Notes: generated by a model not told the origin, from the sequence alone. A DNA stretch of 64,000 nt from Thiotrichaceae bacterium (GCA_026989145.1 JALSJU010000009.1:1-64000), one strand, 5' to 3'. Shown: positions 19,227 to 31,541, numbered from the stretch's first letter. Numbers and translations: made by a program.

Positions 19227-20807
19227 CTATTCCCATTCAATTGTAGCTGGCGGCTTACCCGAAATATCATAGGTTACCCGTGAGACATTGCTAATCTCAT
19301 TAATAATTCGGTTAGACACCAAGCTTAAAAAATCATACGGCAAGTGCGCCCAACGTGCGGTCATGAAGTCAATTGTTTCAACAGCACGTAAGGCGATAAC
19401 ATAGTCATAACGACGACCATCGCCCGTTACACCCACCGATTTAATCGGTAAAAATACGGCAAAGGCTTGTGAGGTTTTATTATAAAGGTCGTATTTATAC
19501 AATTCTTCAATAAAAATATTATCCGCCAGGCGTAAAATATCGGCAAATTCTTTTTTAACCTCACCAAGTATTCTTACGCCTAATCCAGGGCCTGGAAATG
19601 GGTGACGATGTACCATTTCTGCAGGAAGCCCCAGCTCAATACCAATGGTGCGAACCTCGTCTTTAAACAATTCGCGTAATGGCTCAACCAGCCCTAGTTT
19701 CATATCTTTCGGTAAACCACCGACATTATGGTGCGACTTAATTAAGTGCGCCTTGCCGGTTTTGCTTCCCGCTGATTCAATCACATCAGGATAAATTGTG
19801 CCCTGTGCTAACCACTTTGCATTACTGAGTTTATTCGATTCTTCTTCAAAGATTTCAACAAACAAGTTACCAATGATTTTACGCTTTTCTTCAGGATCTG
19901 CTTTACCTTTTAATGCATCAAGATAACGCGCTTCCGCATCCACACGAATGACCTTTACACCCATATGCTCGGCAAACATTGTCATCACTTGATCACCTTC
20001 GTTAAGACGTAACAAACCGGTATCCACAAACACACAAGTAAGTTGCTTACCAATGGCTTTATGTAGCATCGCCGCTACCACTGATGAATCAACCCCCCCT
20101 GATAAGCCTAAAATAACCTCATCAGAACCCACTTGCGCTTGTATATTATTAATACTATCTTCAATAATATTTTGTGGGTTCCATAAGTTTTCACAGCCAC
20201 AAATCTCTCTGCTAAAGCGCTCAAGAATACGACCACCCTGCTTTGTGTGTGTCACTTCGGGGTGAAACTGGATGCCATAAAATTGCTTTTCTTCATTGGC
20301 TATACCTGCTATCGGAGCATTTTCGGTACTAGCCATTAACTTGAATGTATCCGGAATTTTAACAACATGATCACCGTGCGACATCCAAACATCCAATAAG
20401 CCATGACCCTCTGCATTGACTTCATCTTCAATATCTTTAAATAAAGCCGTATGTCCGCGCGCCCTTACCTGTGCATAACCGTATTCCTGATGATCAGCTG
20501 TTTCAACTTTACCACCAAAGTGCATTGCCATCGTTTGCATGCCGTAACAAATACCCAAAACAGGCACGCCTAAATCGTAAACGGCTGCTGGTGCAATGGG
20601 AGGGTTATCTGCGATGGTAGATTCTGGCCCGCCAGATAAAATAACCCCTTTGGCTTTAAAATCAATAACATCTTGATCACTCACATCCCACGGGTAAATC
20701 TCACAATAAACCCCTACTTCGCGAATACGGCGAGCTATAAGCTGCGTATACTGCGCACCAAAGTCTAGAATCAAGATGCGGTCATTATGGATGTTTGATG
20801 GGCTCAT
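19227..20807 (-). CDS. guaA: GMP synthase (glutamine-hydrolysing)
   Basis: [39 protein letters not shown]-term KPPATIEWE. Confidence 0.98.
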   Translation of the reverse strand: MSPSNIHNDRILILDFGAQYTQLIARRIREVGVYCEIYPWDVSDQDVIDFKAKGVILSGGPESTIADNPPIAPAAVYDLGVPVLGICYGMQTMAMHFGGKVETADHQEYGYAQVRARGHTALFKDIEDEVNAEGHGLLDVWMSHGDHVVKIPDTFKLMASTENAPIAGIANEEKQFYGIQFHPEVTHTKQGGRILERFSREICGCENLWNPQNIIEDSINNIQAQVGSDEVILGLSGGVDSSVVAAMLHKAIGKQLTCVFVDTGLLRLNEGDQVMTMFAEHMGVKVIRVDAEARYLDALKGKADPEEKRKIIGNLFVEIFEEESNKLSNAKWLAQGTIYPDVIESAGSKTGKAHLIKSHHNVGGLPKDMKLGLVEPLRELFKDEVRTIGIELGLPAEMVHRHPFPGPGLGVRILGEVKKEFADILRLADNIFIEELYKYDLYNKTSQAFAVFLPIKSVGVTGDGRRYDYVIALRAVETIDFMTARWAHLPYDFLSLVSNRIINEISNVSRVTYDISGKPPATIEWE

Positions 20808-20858
20808 TCGATGCTTTCCAGAGTTACTATAAATGTGTTTCTTTATTTACTACTGATT

Positions 20859-21022
20859 ACCTGAATCAGTGACTTCACTACGACACAATACGCAAGCTAT
20901 TGATTCATCGCGGGTTTAAAAAACACCCGCTCAACCTAATGGCGAAGCTAAGATTTTTCAAAACCCCGTGCTAAACCAATATCTTACGCCCTGCTATCCG
21001 CATTAAAGTCACGGATTCAGGT
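20859..21022. repeat. Palindromic intergenic element family C, copy 1 (164 bp)
   Basis: TIRs acctgaatcagtgactt / reverse complement of aaagtcacggattcaggt; shares most of its length with 48306-48430. Confidence 0.8.
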
Positions 21023-21032
21023 GATTAAATTG

Positions 21033-22157
21033 TTATGCGTGTTTGATGACTAATTGGTTGGTTTTTCCTACCATTAACTCTATCGTCATCCATAAACGTT
21101 TAAATACGGTATCTTGTCGATACGGTAAATTATGTTTTTTGCAAATTTCTTTTACTAAAGGCTGCATTTCTTGGTAATGATTCAAGGGTATGGATGGAAA
21201 TAAGTGGTGTTCTATTTGATAGTTCAACCAACCGTGCATGAAGTCAACTTGGTCAGAGCCTGTATTATAATTTACCGTGCCAATAATTTGACGTAAGTAA
21301 AACTCGCCACGGCCTTTCGTTGGCTGTTCAAACCGGTAAATATCCTCTGCCGCATGATTTGGGATAATCACAAAAAACGAATGTAAATTAGCAAAAAACT
21401 CTGCCAGCAGTGAAGCCATGAACACATTTAAAACAGCATCAGTGCCTAACGGTAAAAATAGTAAAGGCATTAATACAAAACGAAAACCTACATATGGCAG
21501 GATGCAACTTAGCCATAGTCGTTTACCATCTTCTGCAAACGGGCTCCAAGCACCTGCTCGCAAGAAGGTATCATACTCAGGCTCACCACGTTTTTTTCTT
21601 TCATAATTAGCCAACATCTTTAATGTTTGCGGGGCGTAGTAAGCAATTTTCCAAATCCCTGCAAAACCAATAACGATGACATAACGTACCCACATAGGAA
21701 AACTGGATTCACGCAGCCATTGTAAATTTAGCTCAATATTGTCCGGGTCTGCTTCCTCACCTAAATTATAATGATGTTTTTTATTGTGCTCATAATCCCA
21801 TGCAGCAGGATCAATCCAATCCAACCAATCAATAACTCGCCGCCAACCTTTTGCAAAACCTTTGCGCGTATAACGTTCCGGTATATTTGGGACTTTGTCA
21901 TAAGCACCATGCATAACAGGATGCGCAACATTGGCCCAGCGACTAATATTACCTAAGCTAATTAAGAAAGCGCCAAGAATATTCAGTGGAAAAATCCAAG
22001 CAACCGAATAACCTAGCAGCGCTGAAAACCGTCCCCACCATTCAACTTTTTTGAGGTGATTTAAATCTTCTTGGGTTGGTTTACCAATTTTTTCTTTGAT
22101 TAAATCAATATCTTTTGCCAATGCTTTTTGATCGACTTGTGCATAGTTTATTTGCAT
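21033..22157 (-). CDS. Membrane fatty acid desaturase
   Basis: Histidine clusters HNKKHHYN and QIEHHLFP; multiple TM segments. Confidence 0.92.
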   Translation of the reverse strand: MQINYAQVDQKALAKDIDLIKEKIGKPTQEDLNHLKKVEWWGRFSALLGYSVAWIFPLNILGAFLISLGNISRWANVAHPVMHGAYDKVPNIPERYTRKGFAKGWRRVIDWLDWIDPAAWDYEHNKKHHYNLGEEADPDNIELNLQWLRESSFPMWVRYVIVIGFAGIWKIAYYAPQTLKMLANYERKKRGEPEYDTFLRAGAWSPFAEDGKRLWLSCILPYVGFRFVLMPLLFLPLGTDAVLNVFMASLLAEFFANLHSFFVIIPNHAAEDIYRFEQPTKGRGEFYLRQIIGTVNYNTGSDQVDFMHGWLNYQIEHHLFPSIPLNHYQEMQPLVKEICKKHNLPYRQDTVFKRLWMTIELMVGKTNQLVIKHA

Positions 22158-22243
22158 AAAACCCCAAACTGTAACTTTATTAAAGTATCGACAAGCTATA
22201 GCAATACTTTCTTTTATGAAATGTGATCTATCAAAAATGATAG

Positions 22244-23728
<1,485 letters not shown>

Positions 23729-23936
23729 TTATTGGGAGCAGTAGCATAAGCGTTTTTAGTTAAAAAATCTTAACAATATTTAGTTTCATGTGCTAAATAT
23801 TAGAATAAGCTTAAATTAGCCGATTATTATAGAGATTGACCTTTAGAAGGTAAACTGGTATCAATAGAAATGTAGTCAATAATTTAAAGAAAACTACTTT
23901 TACATTTGAAATATCCATTTAACTCCGGAGGAATGA

Positions 23937-24230
23937 ATGAGAATTAAACTTGCAATAGCAACCATCGCACTTTCATTAACAGCATTATCAGCACCCGCTA
24001 TGGCCGGTGGTTCAGCAGATGCAATTAAAGCCGCTAAAGATGCGCAAAAAGAAGCTAAGTCAATTGGCTTTGAATGGCGTGACATGGGTAAAATGATTAA
24101 GAAGGCCGAAGAACTTGCAAAAGACGGCAAAGAAAAGAAGGCAATTAAACTAGCCAACAAAGTTGCAGAACAGTTAGATCTTATTAAAAAACAAGCAGAG
24201 CTTGCTAAAACAGCAGGCCCTACTTTCTAA
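23937..24230 (+). CDS. Small periplasmic protein resembling SoxXA-binding protein (SoxK-like)
   Basis: Signal peptide ending APAMA; AIKAAKDAQKEAKSIGFEWRDMGKMIKKAEELAKDGKEKKAIKLANK pattern; strong SD ggagg. Confidence 0.65.
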   Translation: MRIKLAIATIALSLTALSAPAMAGGSADAIKAAKDAQKEAKSIGFEWRDMGKMIKKAEELAKDGKEKKAIKLANKVAEQLDLIKKQAELAKTAGPTF

Positions 24231-24241
24231 ATTACTAGAAA

Positions 24242-24287
24242 CAGGTATAGAAAAGCCCGCTATTTTCAGCGGGTTTTTTTATACCTG
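24242..24287 (+). terminator. Rho-independent terminator
   Basis: caggtatagaaaagcccgctattttcagcgggtttttttatacctg. Confidence 0.85.
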
Positions 24288-24308
24288 AAATATTTATAGC
24301 CTAGAATT

Positions 24309-24653
24309 TTACCCAACACACCAGGCGGTAGGTCTTCTCATACCTGCTAGCTGTACACCTTGTTGCATATACCCATTAGGAAAAAGTTTAAACAAATATT
24401 TCTTAGCTTCTTTTTTATCATAGCCTTTTTGGACTAAAAATTTAGTTGTATCGCGTACATCGGGCGTAATTTGATGCTCAGCATGAAACTCACGTATAAA
24501 CTCTAGAATGGGAAAATGCTCGTCTCTTACCTCCATACCTTTCCATTCACTAGCTAATTTAAAAACCATCTCTCTATTCCAATCTTCAGGGTTCTGTAAG
24601 TAGCCATCCTTACAACGCTCAACACCAAGGTCTTGCAATATTCTCATGCTCAT
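24309..24653 (-). CDS. TusE/DsrC/DsvC family sulfur relay protein
   Basis: GYLQNPEDWNREMVFKLASEW...FPNGYMQQGVQLAGMRRPTAWCVG; one C-terminal Cys. Confidence 0.88.
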   Translation of the reverse strand: MSMRILQDLGVERCKDGYLQNPEDWNREMVFKLASEWKGMEVRDEHFPILEFIREFHAEHQITPDVRDTTKFLVQKGYDKKEAKKYLFKLFPNGYMQQGVQLAGMRRPTAWCVG

Positions 24654-24793
24654 ATACTACTCTCCTTTAATTTATATATGTTTTCATGATATATGATTGA
24701 TTTACTTGAGAATACTAGACTTTAGGGGTAGACAAAATAGTGCAAATAAAATACAAGTTGCATCATGGTTGTGCACATTGCATGCGGTGCGCA

Positions 24794-24813
24794 TAAGGAA
24801 ACCCTCATTAAGT
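24794..24813. repeat. Half-copy of palindromic element family B
   Basis: taaggaaaccctcattaagt matches ttaaggaaaccctgattaagt at 44719/44777. Confidence 0.5.
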
Positions 24814-24901
24814 GCCGCTTTTTTGAGTTGCACAATTTCCGTGCAAGATGCGAAAGGAAAGGTTAAAATCCTTCTAACACATAAATTAAAAAGGGATTTT
24901 T

Positions 24902-26596
24902 ATGTTTTTGAACAGAACAACACGGATGTTGATTCAGCTCACAGTTACTTCAGCTTTGCTCGCTATGACGACAATAAAATCAACAGCACAAGCAGCGCCA
25001 GGACACCGTTTAGGCTACAACACAAGTGGCTTACATCACCTAGGGTCATCTAACCCTTTTATTGATATTTTTAAAATTTCTCGAGGCTGGATAACATCGT
25101 GTGAATTTGATTGGCAGCGTAACCGCCCGATTGACCCTGGTTGTACCCGCAAAAAATCTTTTAACACCAAAGAAACCGAGCTAGTTTCTGTTGATGCCAA
25201 TGGCTGGCCTACCCGTTTGCCAGCACGTGGAGAAAGGCCTATTTTCACTTCAATTAACGCCATTTGGGATATGCCAGCCAACTTTCCTGTTGGCAGACAC
25301 TTTGTAACCTATCAAGGTGATGGTGATATAAGCGTACACGGTGATGTGGAGATTATTCGTCAAATCCCTGGTCGTATTGACTTTAACTTAAAATCTGCCA
25401 AACGAAAGCTTCGTTTACATATTACACGTATAAACCCACGTAATCATATTCGTAATATTAAAGTAATTCCACAGAAATACGCAAAGACTTATACCCATCA
25501 AACCTTTAATCAAGAATACTTACAAACTGCCAGACCATTTAACTCAATACGTTTTATGCCTTGGCAAAATACTAAACTAACCCAGCTTGCACATTGGAAA
25601 GATAGAGCAACACCGCAGACAGCATTTTATAATCATAATGCTGGCATGCCTGTTGAAACAATGATTGACCTTGCTAATGCTACACAAACTGCACCATGGT
25701 TTTCAATGCCACACAAAGCAACGGACAGCTTTATGCAGAATTTTGCTCAAACAGTTAAACGGCGTTTAAACCCACGTCAGAAAGTGTATGTTGAATACTC
25801 GAATGAAGTGTGGAACTCAATGTACCCAGCAACACATTATGCATCCCAACAAGGTTTAAAATTGTGGCCACGGGGTAAGCTAGATATTAAAAACCCAGGA
25901 ACACGACGTTTATTTTTAGCATTAAATTACAATGCAAAACGGAGTAAAGAAATGTGCCGGATTTTCAAACAAAATCTTGGAAATCGAGCAGTTTGTGTGG
26001 TGTCAGCCTATGGTTCAGCTCCAAAAATGGGTGAAGAGTTAATGAATTGCCCACTAGTTGGTGGCAACTGTTACAAGTCATTTGATGCATATGCAGTAGC
26101 TCCCTATTTTGGTGATTACATTGCACGCATTGAAAATCGTCCTCTAGTTAAGCGTTGGGCCAACCAAGGCAATGCAGGTATCAATCAACTCTTTAGAGAA
26201 ATATTAAACGGTGGTTTAGCAAAAGATAACTATCAAGGTGGTGCCATTGAAAATGCGATAGAAGATAGAGTTAAAAAGAATGTAGCGCTAGCAAGAAAGT
26301 ATAAGCTTAAGTTATTAGGTTATGAGGGAGGGCAGCATTTATTACGCGTTGATCGCCCTCATGTGATCCATGACCCAAAAGTCTACAGTCTATTTGCAAA
26401 AGCAAACCGTAGCCCGCAAATGGGAAGTGCTTATAGTAAATACTTGCGTGCATGGAATCGTGCGGGTGGTGATATGCTGATGCACTTTAATGGCATTGCT
26501 GCGATTGATGATCGCAATATCTTTCCGATGCTTGAAAAAGCAGGTACGCGCTCCCCTAAATACAATGCGATGATCAATTATATTCGTGGCAAATAG
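24902..26596 (+). CDS. Secreted glycoside-hydrolase-like / putative carbohydrate-active protein
   Basis: Signal peptide; VEYSNEVWNSMYPATHYA (NEVW motif of GH-like TIM barrels), LLGYEGGQHL (possible second catalytic Glu). Confidence 0.65.
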   Translation: MFLNRTTRMLIQLTVTSALLAMTTIKSTAQAAPGHRLGYNTSGLHHLGSSNPFIDIFKISRGWITSCEFDWQRNRPIDPGCTRKKSFNTKETELVSVDANGWPTRLPARGERPIFTSINAIWDMPANFPVGRHFVTYQGDGDISVHGDVEIIRQIPGRIDFNLKSAKRKLRLHITRINPRNHIRNIKVIPQKYAKTYTHQTFNQEYLQTARPFNSIRFMPWQNTKLTQLAHWKDRATPQTAFYNHNAGMPVETMIDLANATQTAPWFSMPHKATDSFMQNFAQTVKRRLNPRQKVYVEYSNEVWNSMYPATHYASQQGLKLWPRGKLDIKNPGTRRLFLALNYNAKRSKEMCRIFKQNLGNRAVCVVSAYGSAPKMGEELMNCPLVGGNCYKSFDAYAVAPYFGDYIARIENRPLVKRWANQGNAGINQLFREILNGGLAKDNYQGGAIENAIEDRVKKNVALARKYKLKLLGYEGGQHLLRVDRPHVIHDPKVYSLFAKANRSPQMGSAYSKYLRAWNRAGGDMLMHFNGIAAIDDRNIFPMLEKAGTRSPKYNAMINYIRGK

Positions 26597-26630
26597 CTTG
26601 CACTACAATAATTTTTATAACGAATAAACG

Positions 26631-27461
26631 ATGATAACTTTCGGTGACGAGTGTCCAATCGGGGTATTCGACTCAGGTCTTGGAGGGCTTTCTGTTTTAA
26701 AAGAAATTCATCATCTGCTGCCTCATGAAAATCTTATCTATGTTGGTGACTCGGTACATGCGCCTTATGGTGATAAAAGTGCAAAATATGTTCAGCAACG
26801 ATCACAGCAGATTACTGAATTTTTATTAAATCAAGGCGCTAAGGCAATAGTTATTGCTTGTAATACCGCTACAGCCGAAGCTGCGGAGATATTACGGACT
26901 AATGTTGATGTTCCAGTTATTGGTTTAGAGCCTGCTATTAAACCAGCGAGCCAGCTGAGCAAAAATGGGGTTATCGGAGTACTTGCCACACAAAGAACCA
27001 TTAATAGTGAAAGACTACTTGGTTTAACAGAGCGCTACGCCCAGGATAAAAAAGTCCTTGCTCAAGCTTGTCCCGGTTTAGTTGAACAGGTTGAAGCTTA
27101 TGAGTTAAACAGTGATAAAACGATCTCTTTATTAAAGAAATATATTTTACCTTTACTTGATCAAGGGGTTGACGCTTTAATTTTAGGTTGTACCCATTAC
27201 CCTTTCTTATTACCAGAAATTCGTCACATTATTGGAAGTGATATTGAGGTCTTAGAAACAGGAATTCCCGTTGCACGACAATTACAAAGAATTCTTAAAG
27301 ATCATCAACTAGAGCGATATTGCTTCAATGTAGAAGGGGGGGCTACTTGCAAAGCAACATTAAGTATTTACAATAGTAGCAATAAGAAGCAAGCTCATCT
27401 GACCATGAAAAAGCTCTGGAAAGACCCTATCTCTATAAAAGTATTACCTGAGCTAAATTAG
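26631..27461 (+). CDS. murI: Glutamate racemase
   Basis: IGVFDSGLGGLSVLKEI, VIACNTATAEA, LILGCTHYPFL. Confidence 0.97.
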   Translation: MITFGDECPIGVFDSGLGGLSVLKEIHHLLPHENLIYVGDSVHAPYGDKSAKYVQQRSQQITEFLLNQGAKAIVIACNTATAEAAEILRTNVDVPVIGLEPAIKPASQLSKNGVIGVLATQRTINSERLLGLTERYAQDKKVLAQACPGLVEQVEAYELNSDKTISLLKKYILPLLDQGVDALILGCTHYPFLLPEIRHIIGSDIEVLETGIPVARQLQRILKDHQLERYCFNVEGGATCKATLSIYNSSNKKQAHLTMKKLWKDPISIKVLPELN

Positions 27462-27462
27462 C

Positions 27463-27993
27463 ATGACTGATAATTCACACCAACTTGATAATATTAACCC
27501 GCATACCGGTGAACCGTATAGCGAACGACCCAATAAAACAAAAATAAAACGTGAGATGAAGGCATTACATGACTTAGGCCGCCAATTAGTTGAAATGCCA
27601 AACAGTAAATTTGAAAAAATCAGCCTCTCAGAAAGAATGATAGAAGCTGTCTTATTAGCGAAGCGCTTAAAAAAAGCCGCCTTGCAAAGACAGTTACGCT
27701 TTATTGCTAGTATTATGACAGAAGAAGATACCAGCACTATTTTAGCTGAAATAAAAATGCTCTCATTACCTCAAGAGCGGGAGTTAGAGGTGTTTCATCA
27801 GCTAGAAGAATGGCGCGATAAACTTATTGCGGGGGATAATGACTTAATGAATGAGTTGGTTAATCAATTTGATGATGCTGATCGTCAGCACCTGAGGCAA
27901 CTGGTTCGTAATGCAAATAAAGAATTACAAAATAATAAGCCTCCCAAAGCATCTCGTTTATTGTTTAAATACTTAAAAGGCTTACAAAGCTGA
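27463..27993 (+). CDS. darP: Ribosome biogenesis factor YjgA/DarP
   Basis: RPNKTKIKREMKALHDLGRQLVEM, LRFIASIM, RQHLRQLVRNANKE. Confidence 0.92.
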   Translation: MTDNSHQLDNINPHTGEPYSERPNKTKIKREMKALHDLGRQLVEMPNSKFEKISLSERMIEAVLLAKRLKKAALQRQLRFIASIMTEEDTSTILAEIKMLSLPQERELEVFHQLEEWRDKLIAGDNDLMNELVNQFDDADRQHLRQLVRNANKELQNNKPPKASRLLFKYLKGLQS

Positions 27994-28137
27994 TTCATTT
28001 CTCTACCCAGCTTAACTTTATACTCAGAGTTTCCTTAAGAATTTGTTAAAATTAGTCTTTTTACACAACGGGTGGTATGATTTCCGCCTATTTTTTAACC
28101 TAATTACCCCAATTTATTTATTATAGAACTACTTTAG

Positions 28138-30363
28138 ATGATGAAAAACTCAATGAAAAAAACACCACATATAGTAATATTACATGCTTCTCTATTTAGT
28201 CTATTACTACTCCTTTTAGGGGGATGTCTAGGTAAGCCACCAATGACAGAGGATGTTGCAAAAGCAGGAAATAGTGTTCCGTCTCTAAGCACTCAAATTT
28301 CTAGTGGCACTTCTAAATCCGATGAAACGGATAACATGTCGCAAACAAATCTTAGTACACTAGAGCTTTCACCGCGTCATAATTTTGAACTTTCGCTTAT
28401 CAATAAAATGTTAAAGCGGTTTCACTATAAAAAGTTTAATCTTGATGACAGTTTTTCTGAAAAAATATTAACACAATACTTAAAACAACTAGATCCGAGT
28501 AAGGTCTACTTCACTCAAGCTGATATTAACGGCTTCAACCAATATAAAGATAAGTTCGATGACTATATTGATCGTGGAAACACCGATGTCGCTGTGGGTA
28601 TCTTTAAAATTTATCAGCTGCGCGTAAAAGAGCGCTCAGAGTATGCAACCCAGCACATAGCCAAAAAACTCGATTTAACAAAAAATGAAAATTATAATAT
28701 TGATCGTAAAGATGCTACATGGGCGAGTGATGTCCAAGCATTGGATGCGTTATGGGAAAAACGCATAAAAAATGACTATATTAATCAAATTTTAGCAGAT
28801 AAAACTCACGAAGAAACTTTAAAAAGCCTCAAAAAACGTTATCTAAATATGGCTAAACGCACTGCTCAGATCAAACCCAATGAACTATTTCAAACCATTG
28901 CAAATTCATATGCAACTGCAATTGAGCCACATACCTCATACCTATCGCCACGCTCATCAGAACAATTTGATATTCAAATGAGCCTTTCTTTAAGCGGAAT
29001 CGGCGCGGTACTTCGTACTGATGATGAACATACAAAAATCATTAGCGTAGTGCCTGGTGGACCCGCAGATCTGAGCGGAAAAATTGCTGCTGGTGATCGT
29101 ATTATTGGTGTTGGTCAAGATAGCAAGGAAAATGTAAAGGACATCGTAGGCTGGCGTTTAAGTGATGTTGTTAATATTATTCGAGGCAAGAAAGGTTCAA
29201 CGGTAGTACTTTCTGTGTTACCTCATGAGACTGGTTTAAGCGGTAAGCCAGAAATTGTAACCATTGTAAGAGATAAAATTAAACTTGAGCATCAAGCTGC
29301 AAGTAAACACATTATAAATATCGGTACTGATAAAATCGGAGTGATTACGCTACCCTCATTCTATATTGATTTTAAAGCTCGCAGCCGTGGCGATAAAGAG
29401 TATGCTGGCACGACGCGTGATGTTAAAAAACTCCTGATAGAACTTAAAAAAGAAGGTATTAATAATCTAATTATAGATCTTCGAGGAAATGGTGGTGGCT
29501 CTCTTAGTGAGGTTGTTTCACTCACAGATTTATTTATTGATCGCGGCCCTGTGGTTCAAATAAAGGACAGTAGTGGCAGGACTGATATCTTAAAAGATAA
29601 TGACTCAGGCTTTATTTATGATGGCCCTATGGCAGTAATGATTGATAAAGGCAGTGCTTCTGCCTCCGAAATATTTGCAGGAGCGATGCAAGATTATAAA
29701 CGGGCGGTTATAATCGGTGAAACTACCTTTGGTAAAGGTACTGTGCAGACTGTACTTCCATTAAATTCATACACGCGAAAATCATTTGATAAACCTTTAG
29801 GGGAAATTAAAATCACTACCGCACAATTCTTTAGAATTAATGGCGATAGTACGCAGCATAAAGGCGTTGTTCCTGATATTTCTTGGAATCTACCTAAAAT
29901 CGAAGGTGATTTTGGAGAGCGTGCCTATAAGAACGCGCTACCATGGAGGCATATCGATGAGGCACAACATCGAAAATTCAATAGCGCGATCCCTGAAACA
30001 GCTATTAAACAAGCAGAAAAAAATTCCGTCCAACGAAGGAATCAAACACCAAAATACGTTTCTACTTTTAACCGCCTGAAATTACTAGTCAATGCGGGAA
30101 ATGAGAAAGTCTTGTCTCTAAACCTTGCGAAACGCCAGGAAAAGCGTAGCGCTTTTAATAAGAAACTTTTAGAGCTGGAGAACCAACTTCAAGTTGCAAA
30201 TGGTAAGTCCTCATATAAAACGATGAAAGAGCTCAGAGATGCGCAAGAAAAAAAGAATGATGATATATTTACAAAAAAGAAGGATGTTGATGTTTTTCTT
30301 TATGAGGCAGCAAATATTTTACATGACTTAATGACTGGAAAAACTTTGTCAGCATCAAAATAA
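28138..30363 (+). CDS. prc: Carboxy-terminal (tail-specific) processing protease, lipoprotein form
   Basis: PDZ and S41 domains: LIIDLRGNGGGSLSEV, DKGSASASEIFAGAMQDYKRAVIIGETTFGKGTVQ; DUF3340-type C-terminus. Confidence 0.95.
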   Translation: MMKNSMKKTPHIVILHASLFSLLLLLLGGCLGKPPMTEDVAKAGNSVPSLSTQISSGTSKSDETDNMSQTNLSTLELSPRHNFELSLINKMLKRFHYKKFNLDDSFSEKILTQYLKQLDPSKVYFTQADINGFNQYKDKFDDYIDRGNTDVAVGIFKIYQLRVKERSEYATQHIAKKLDLTKNENYNIDRKDATWASDVQALDALWEKRIKNDYINQILADKTHEETLKSLKKRYLNMAKRTAQIKPNELFQTIANSYATAIEPHTSYLSPRSSEQFDIQMSLSLSGIGAVLRTDDEHTKIISVVPGGPADLSGKIAAGDRIIGVGQDSKENVKDIVGWRLSDVVNIIRGKKGSTVVLSVLPHETGLSGKPEIVTIVRDKIKLEHQAASKHIINIGTDKIGVITLPSFYIDFKARSRGDKEYAGTTRDVKKLLIELKKEGINNLIIDLRGNGGGSLSEVVSLTDLFIDRGPVVQIKDSSGRTDILKDNDSGFIYDGPMAVMIDKGSASASEIFAGAMQDYKRAVIIGETTFGKGTVQTVLPLNSYTRKSFDKPLGEIKITTAQFFRINGDSTQHKGVVPDISWNLPKIEGDFGERAYKNALPWRHIDEAQHRKFNSAIPETAIKQAEKNSVQRRNQTPKYVSTFNRLKLLVNAGNEKVLSLNLAKRQEKRSAFNKKLLELENQLQVANGKSSYKTMKELRDAQEKKNDDIFTKKKDVDVFLYEAANILHDLMTGKTLSASK

Positions 30364-30435
30364 ATAGAGCTACGTAGAATGACAACACGAATGAAACCAA
30401 GAGCAATTAAAGTCACAAGGTAAACTCACATTATT

Positions 30436-30825
30436 ATGAACTTAAACCTTTCTATTAAAGCACTTTTAAGTGGTGCATTATTTATAATAATTGCATCCTT
30501 GTTAATGAAGATAGTTTATATTTTCTTATATCCTTATATTAGTCAGTTTCATGATGCAGTTCGCTATATTATTGCAATCCCTGTTTTTTTTGCCATTATT
30601 TTTATAGGTGGTTATATAACTGCAGGCATTGCTAGACGTAAAACGTTACTTCATAGTTTTCTTGCTGGGCTTCTTACTGTGTTTGTAATGCTGGTAGTAG
30701 CCTTGCAATCAAGCGAGGGGATAACCCTCATGAATTATGCTGTCTATGCTGCAATTGTTATAATTGCCTCTGCAGGTGGTTACTATTGGAAGCAAAGAGC
30801 GATTAGTGCATCCAGTCGATCCTAA
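30436..30825 (+). CDS. Hypothetical integral membrane protein (~4 TM)
   Basis: Four hydrophobic segments; no recognised family. Confidence 0.65.
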   Translation: MNLNLSIKALLSGALFIIIASLLMKIVYIFLYPYISQFHDAVRYIIAIPVFFAIIFIGGYITAGIARRKTLLHSFLAGLLTVFVMLVVALQSSEGITLMNYAVYAAIVIIASAGGYYWKQRAISASSRS

Positions 30826-30862
30826 TCGTGCGGAAGTAAGTGCTTTGTGCACATCCCTTGAT

Positions 30863-31438
30863 TTATTTAGAAGAAGGTTTGACCTTTTCTATACCTTTCC
30901 ATTTATATTTAGAAGTTGAAGGCTTAGGTTTTTTTTCATGACTATTAATGAGTTTTGTCTTTTTTTTATCTGAAGCTGTTACAGCTCTGTATTTAAATTG
31001 TAACCCTTGTAAGAAGTTTCTTAGTATTTGATCTTTGCATTCACGGTAGTGCTTATGTCCTTGCTTCCTGAAAAAGGCACTTAACTCGTGTTTACTAAGT
31101 TTAAAGTTTGCTAAGGCTAATATTTCTATCACATCCTCGGCACGTAAATTTAACGCTATTTTCAACTTTGTAAAAATGAGGTTATTACTTAGTGATTTTT
31201 CAGGCGCGCGCTCTTTTCCCTCTTGCTTGCCACGCTTAGCATCAATAAAATTATTAAGAAAAATAGCCAACTGAAAATCATTACACTTTTTTTGTGAAGG
31301 GTCATCATCTTTTTTTAGCCAATCACTTATTTCCGCACGCGTCACTTTAGTGTCTGACGAGCTTGCTAAGCGCATCATATCTGAGTCACTTAACTCAAAG
31401 GTATAGCGCAGTCTACGAAGTACATCATTATTGATCAT
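30863..31438 (-). CDS. DUF1456 (YehS) family protein
   Basis: MINNDVLRRLRYTFELSDSDMMRLASSSDTKVTRAEISDWLKKDDDP; in-frame ATG at 31438 (ORF extends to 31504). Confidence 0.88.
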   Translation of the reverse strand: MINNDVLRRLRYTFELSDSDMMRLASSSDTKVTRAEISDWLKKDDDPSQKKCNDFQLAIFLNNFIDAKRGKQEGKERAPEKSLSNNLIFTKLKIALNLRAEDVIEILALANFKLSKHELSAFFRKQGHKHYRECKDQILRNFLQGLQFKYRAVTASDKKKTKLINSHEKKPKPSTSKYKWKGIEKVKPSSK

Positions 31439-31504
31439 TAAATATTTCCTGTTGTAAAAACCGTAACAAATAAGTAAATAAACAGTGTACGCTAATTTCA
31501 ACAT

Positions 31505-31541
31505 AAAAAAATACCCGTGTCTTTCGATACGAGTATTTTTT
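31505..31541 (-). terminator. Terminator-like hairpin downstream of fusA, potentially bidirectional
   Basis: aaaaaatacccgtgtctttcgatacgagtattttttt, A-run/T-run on both sides. Confidence 0.75.

Noticed and set aside
24697-25053. 118-aa ORF overlapping the start of the secreted GH-like protein
   Set aside because: Overlaps the signal peptide region of the longer, better supported ORF in another frame.
27336-27342. Run of seven G in murI
   Set aside because: Could suggest phase variation, but murI is essential, the tract is near the 3' end and only 7 nt; no other support.
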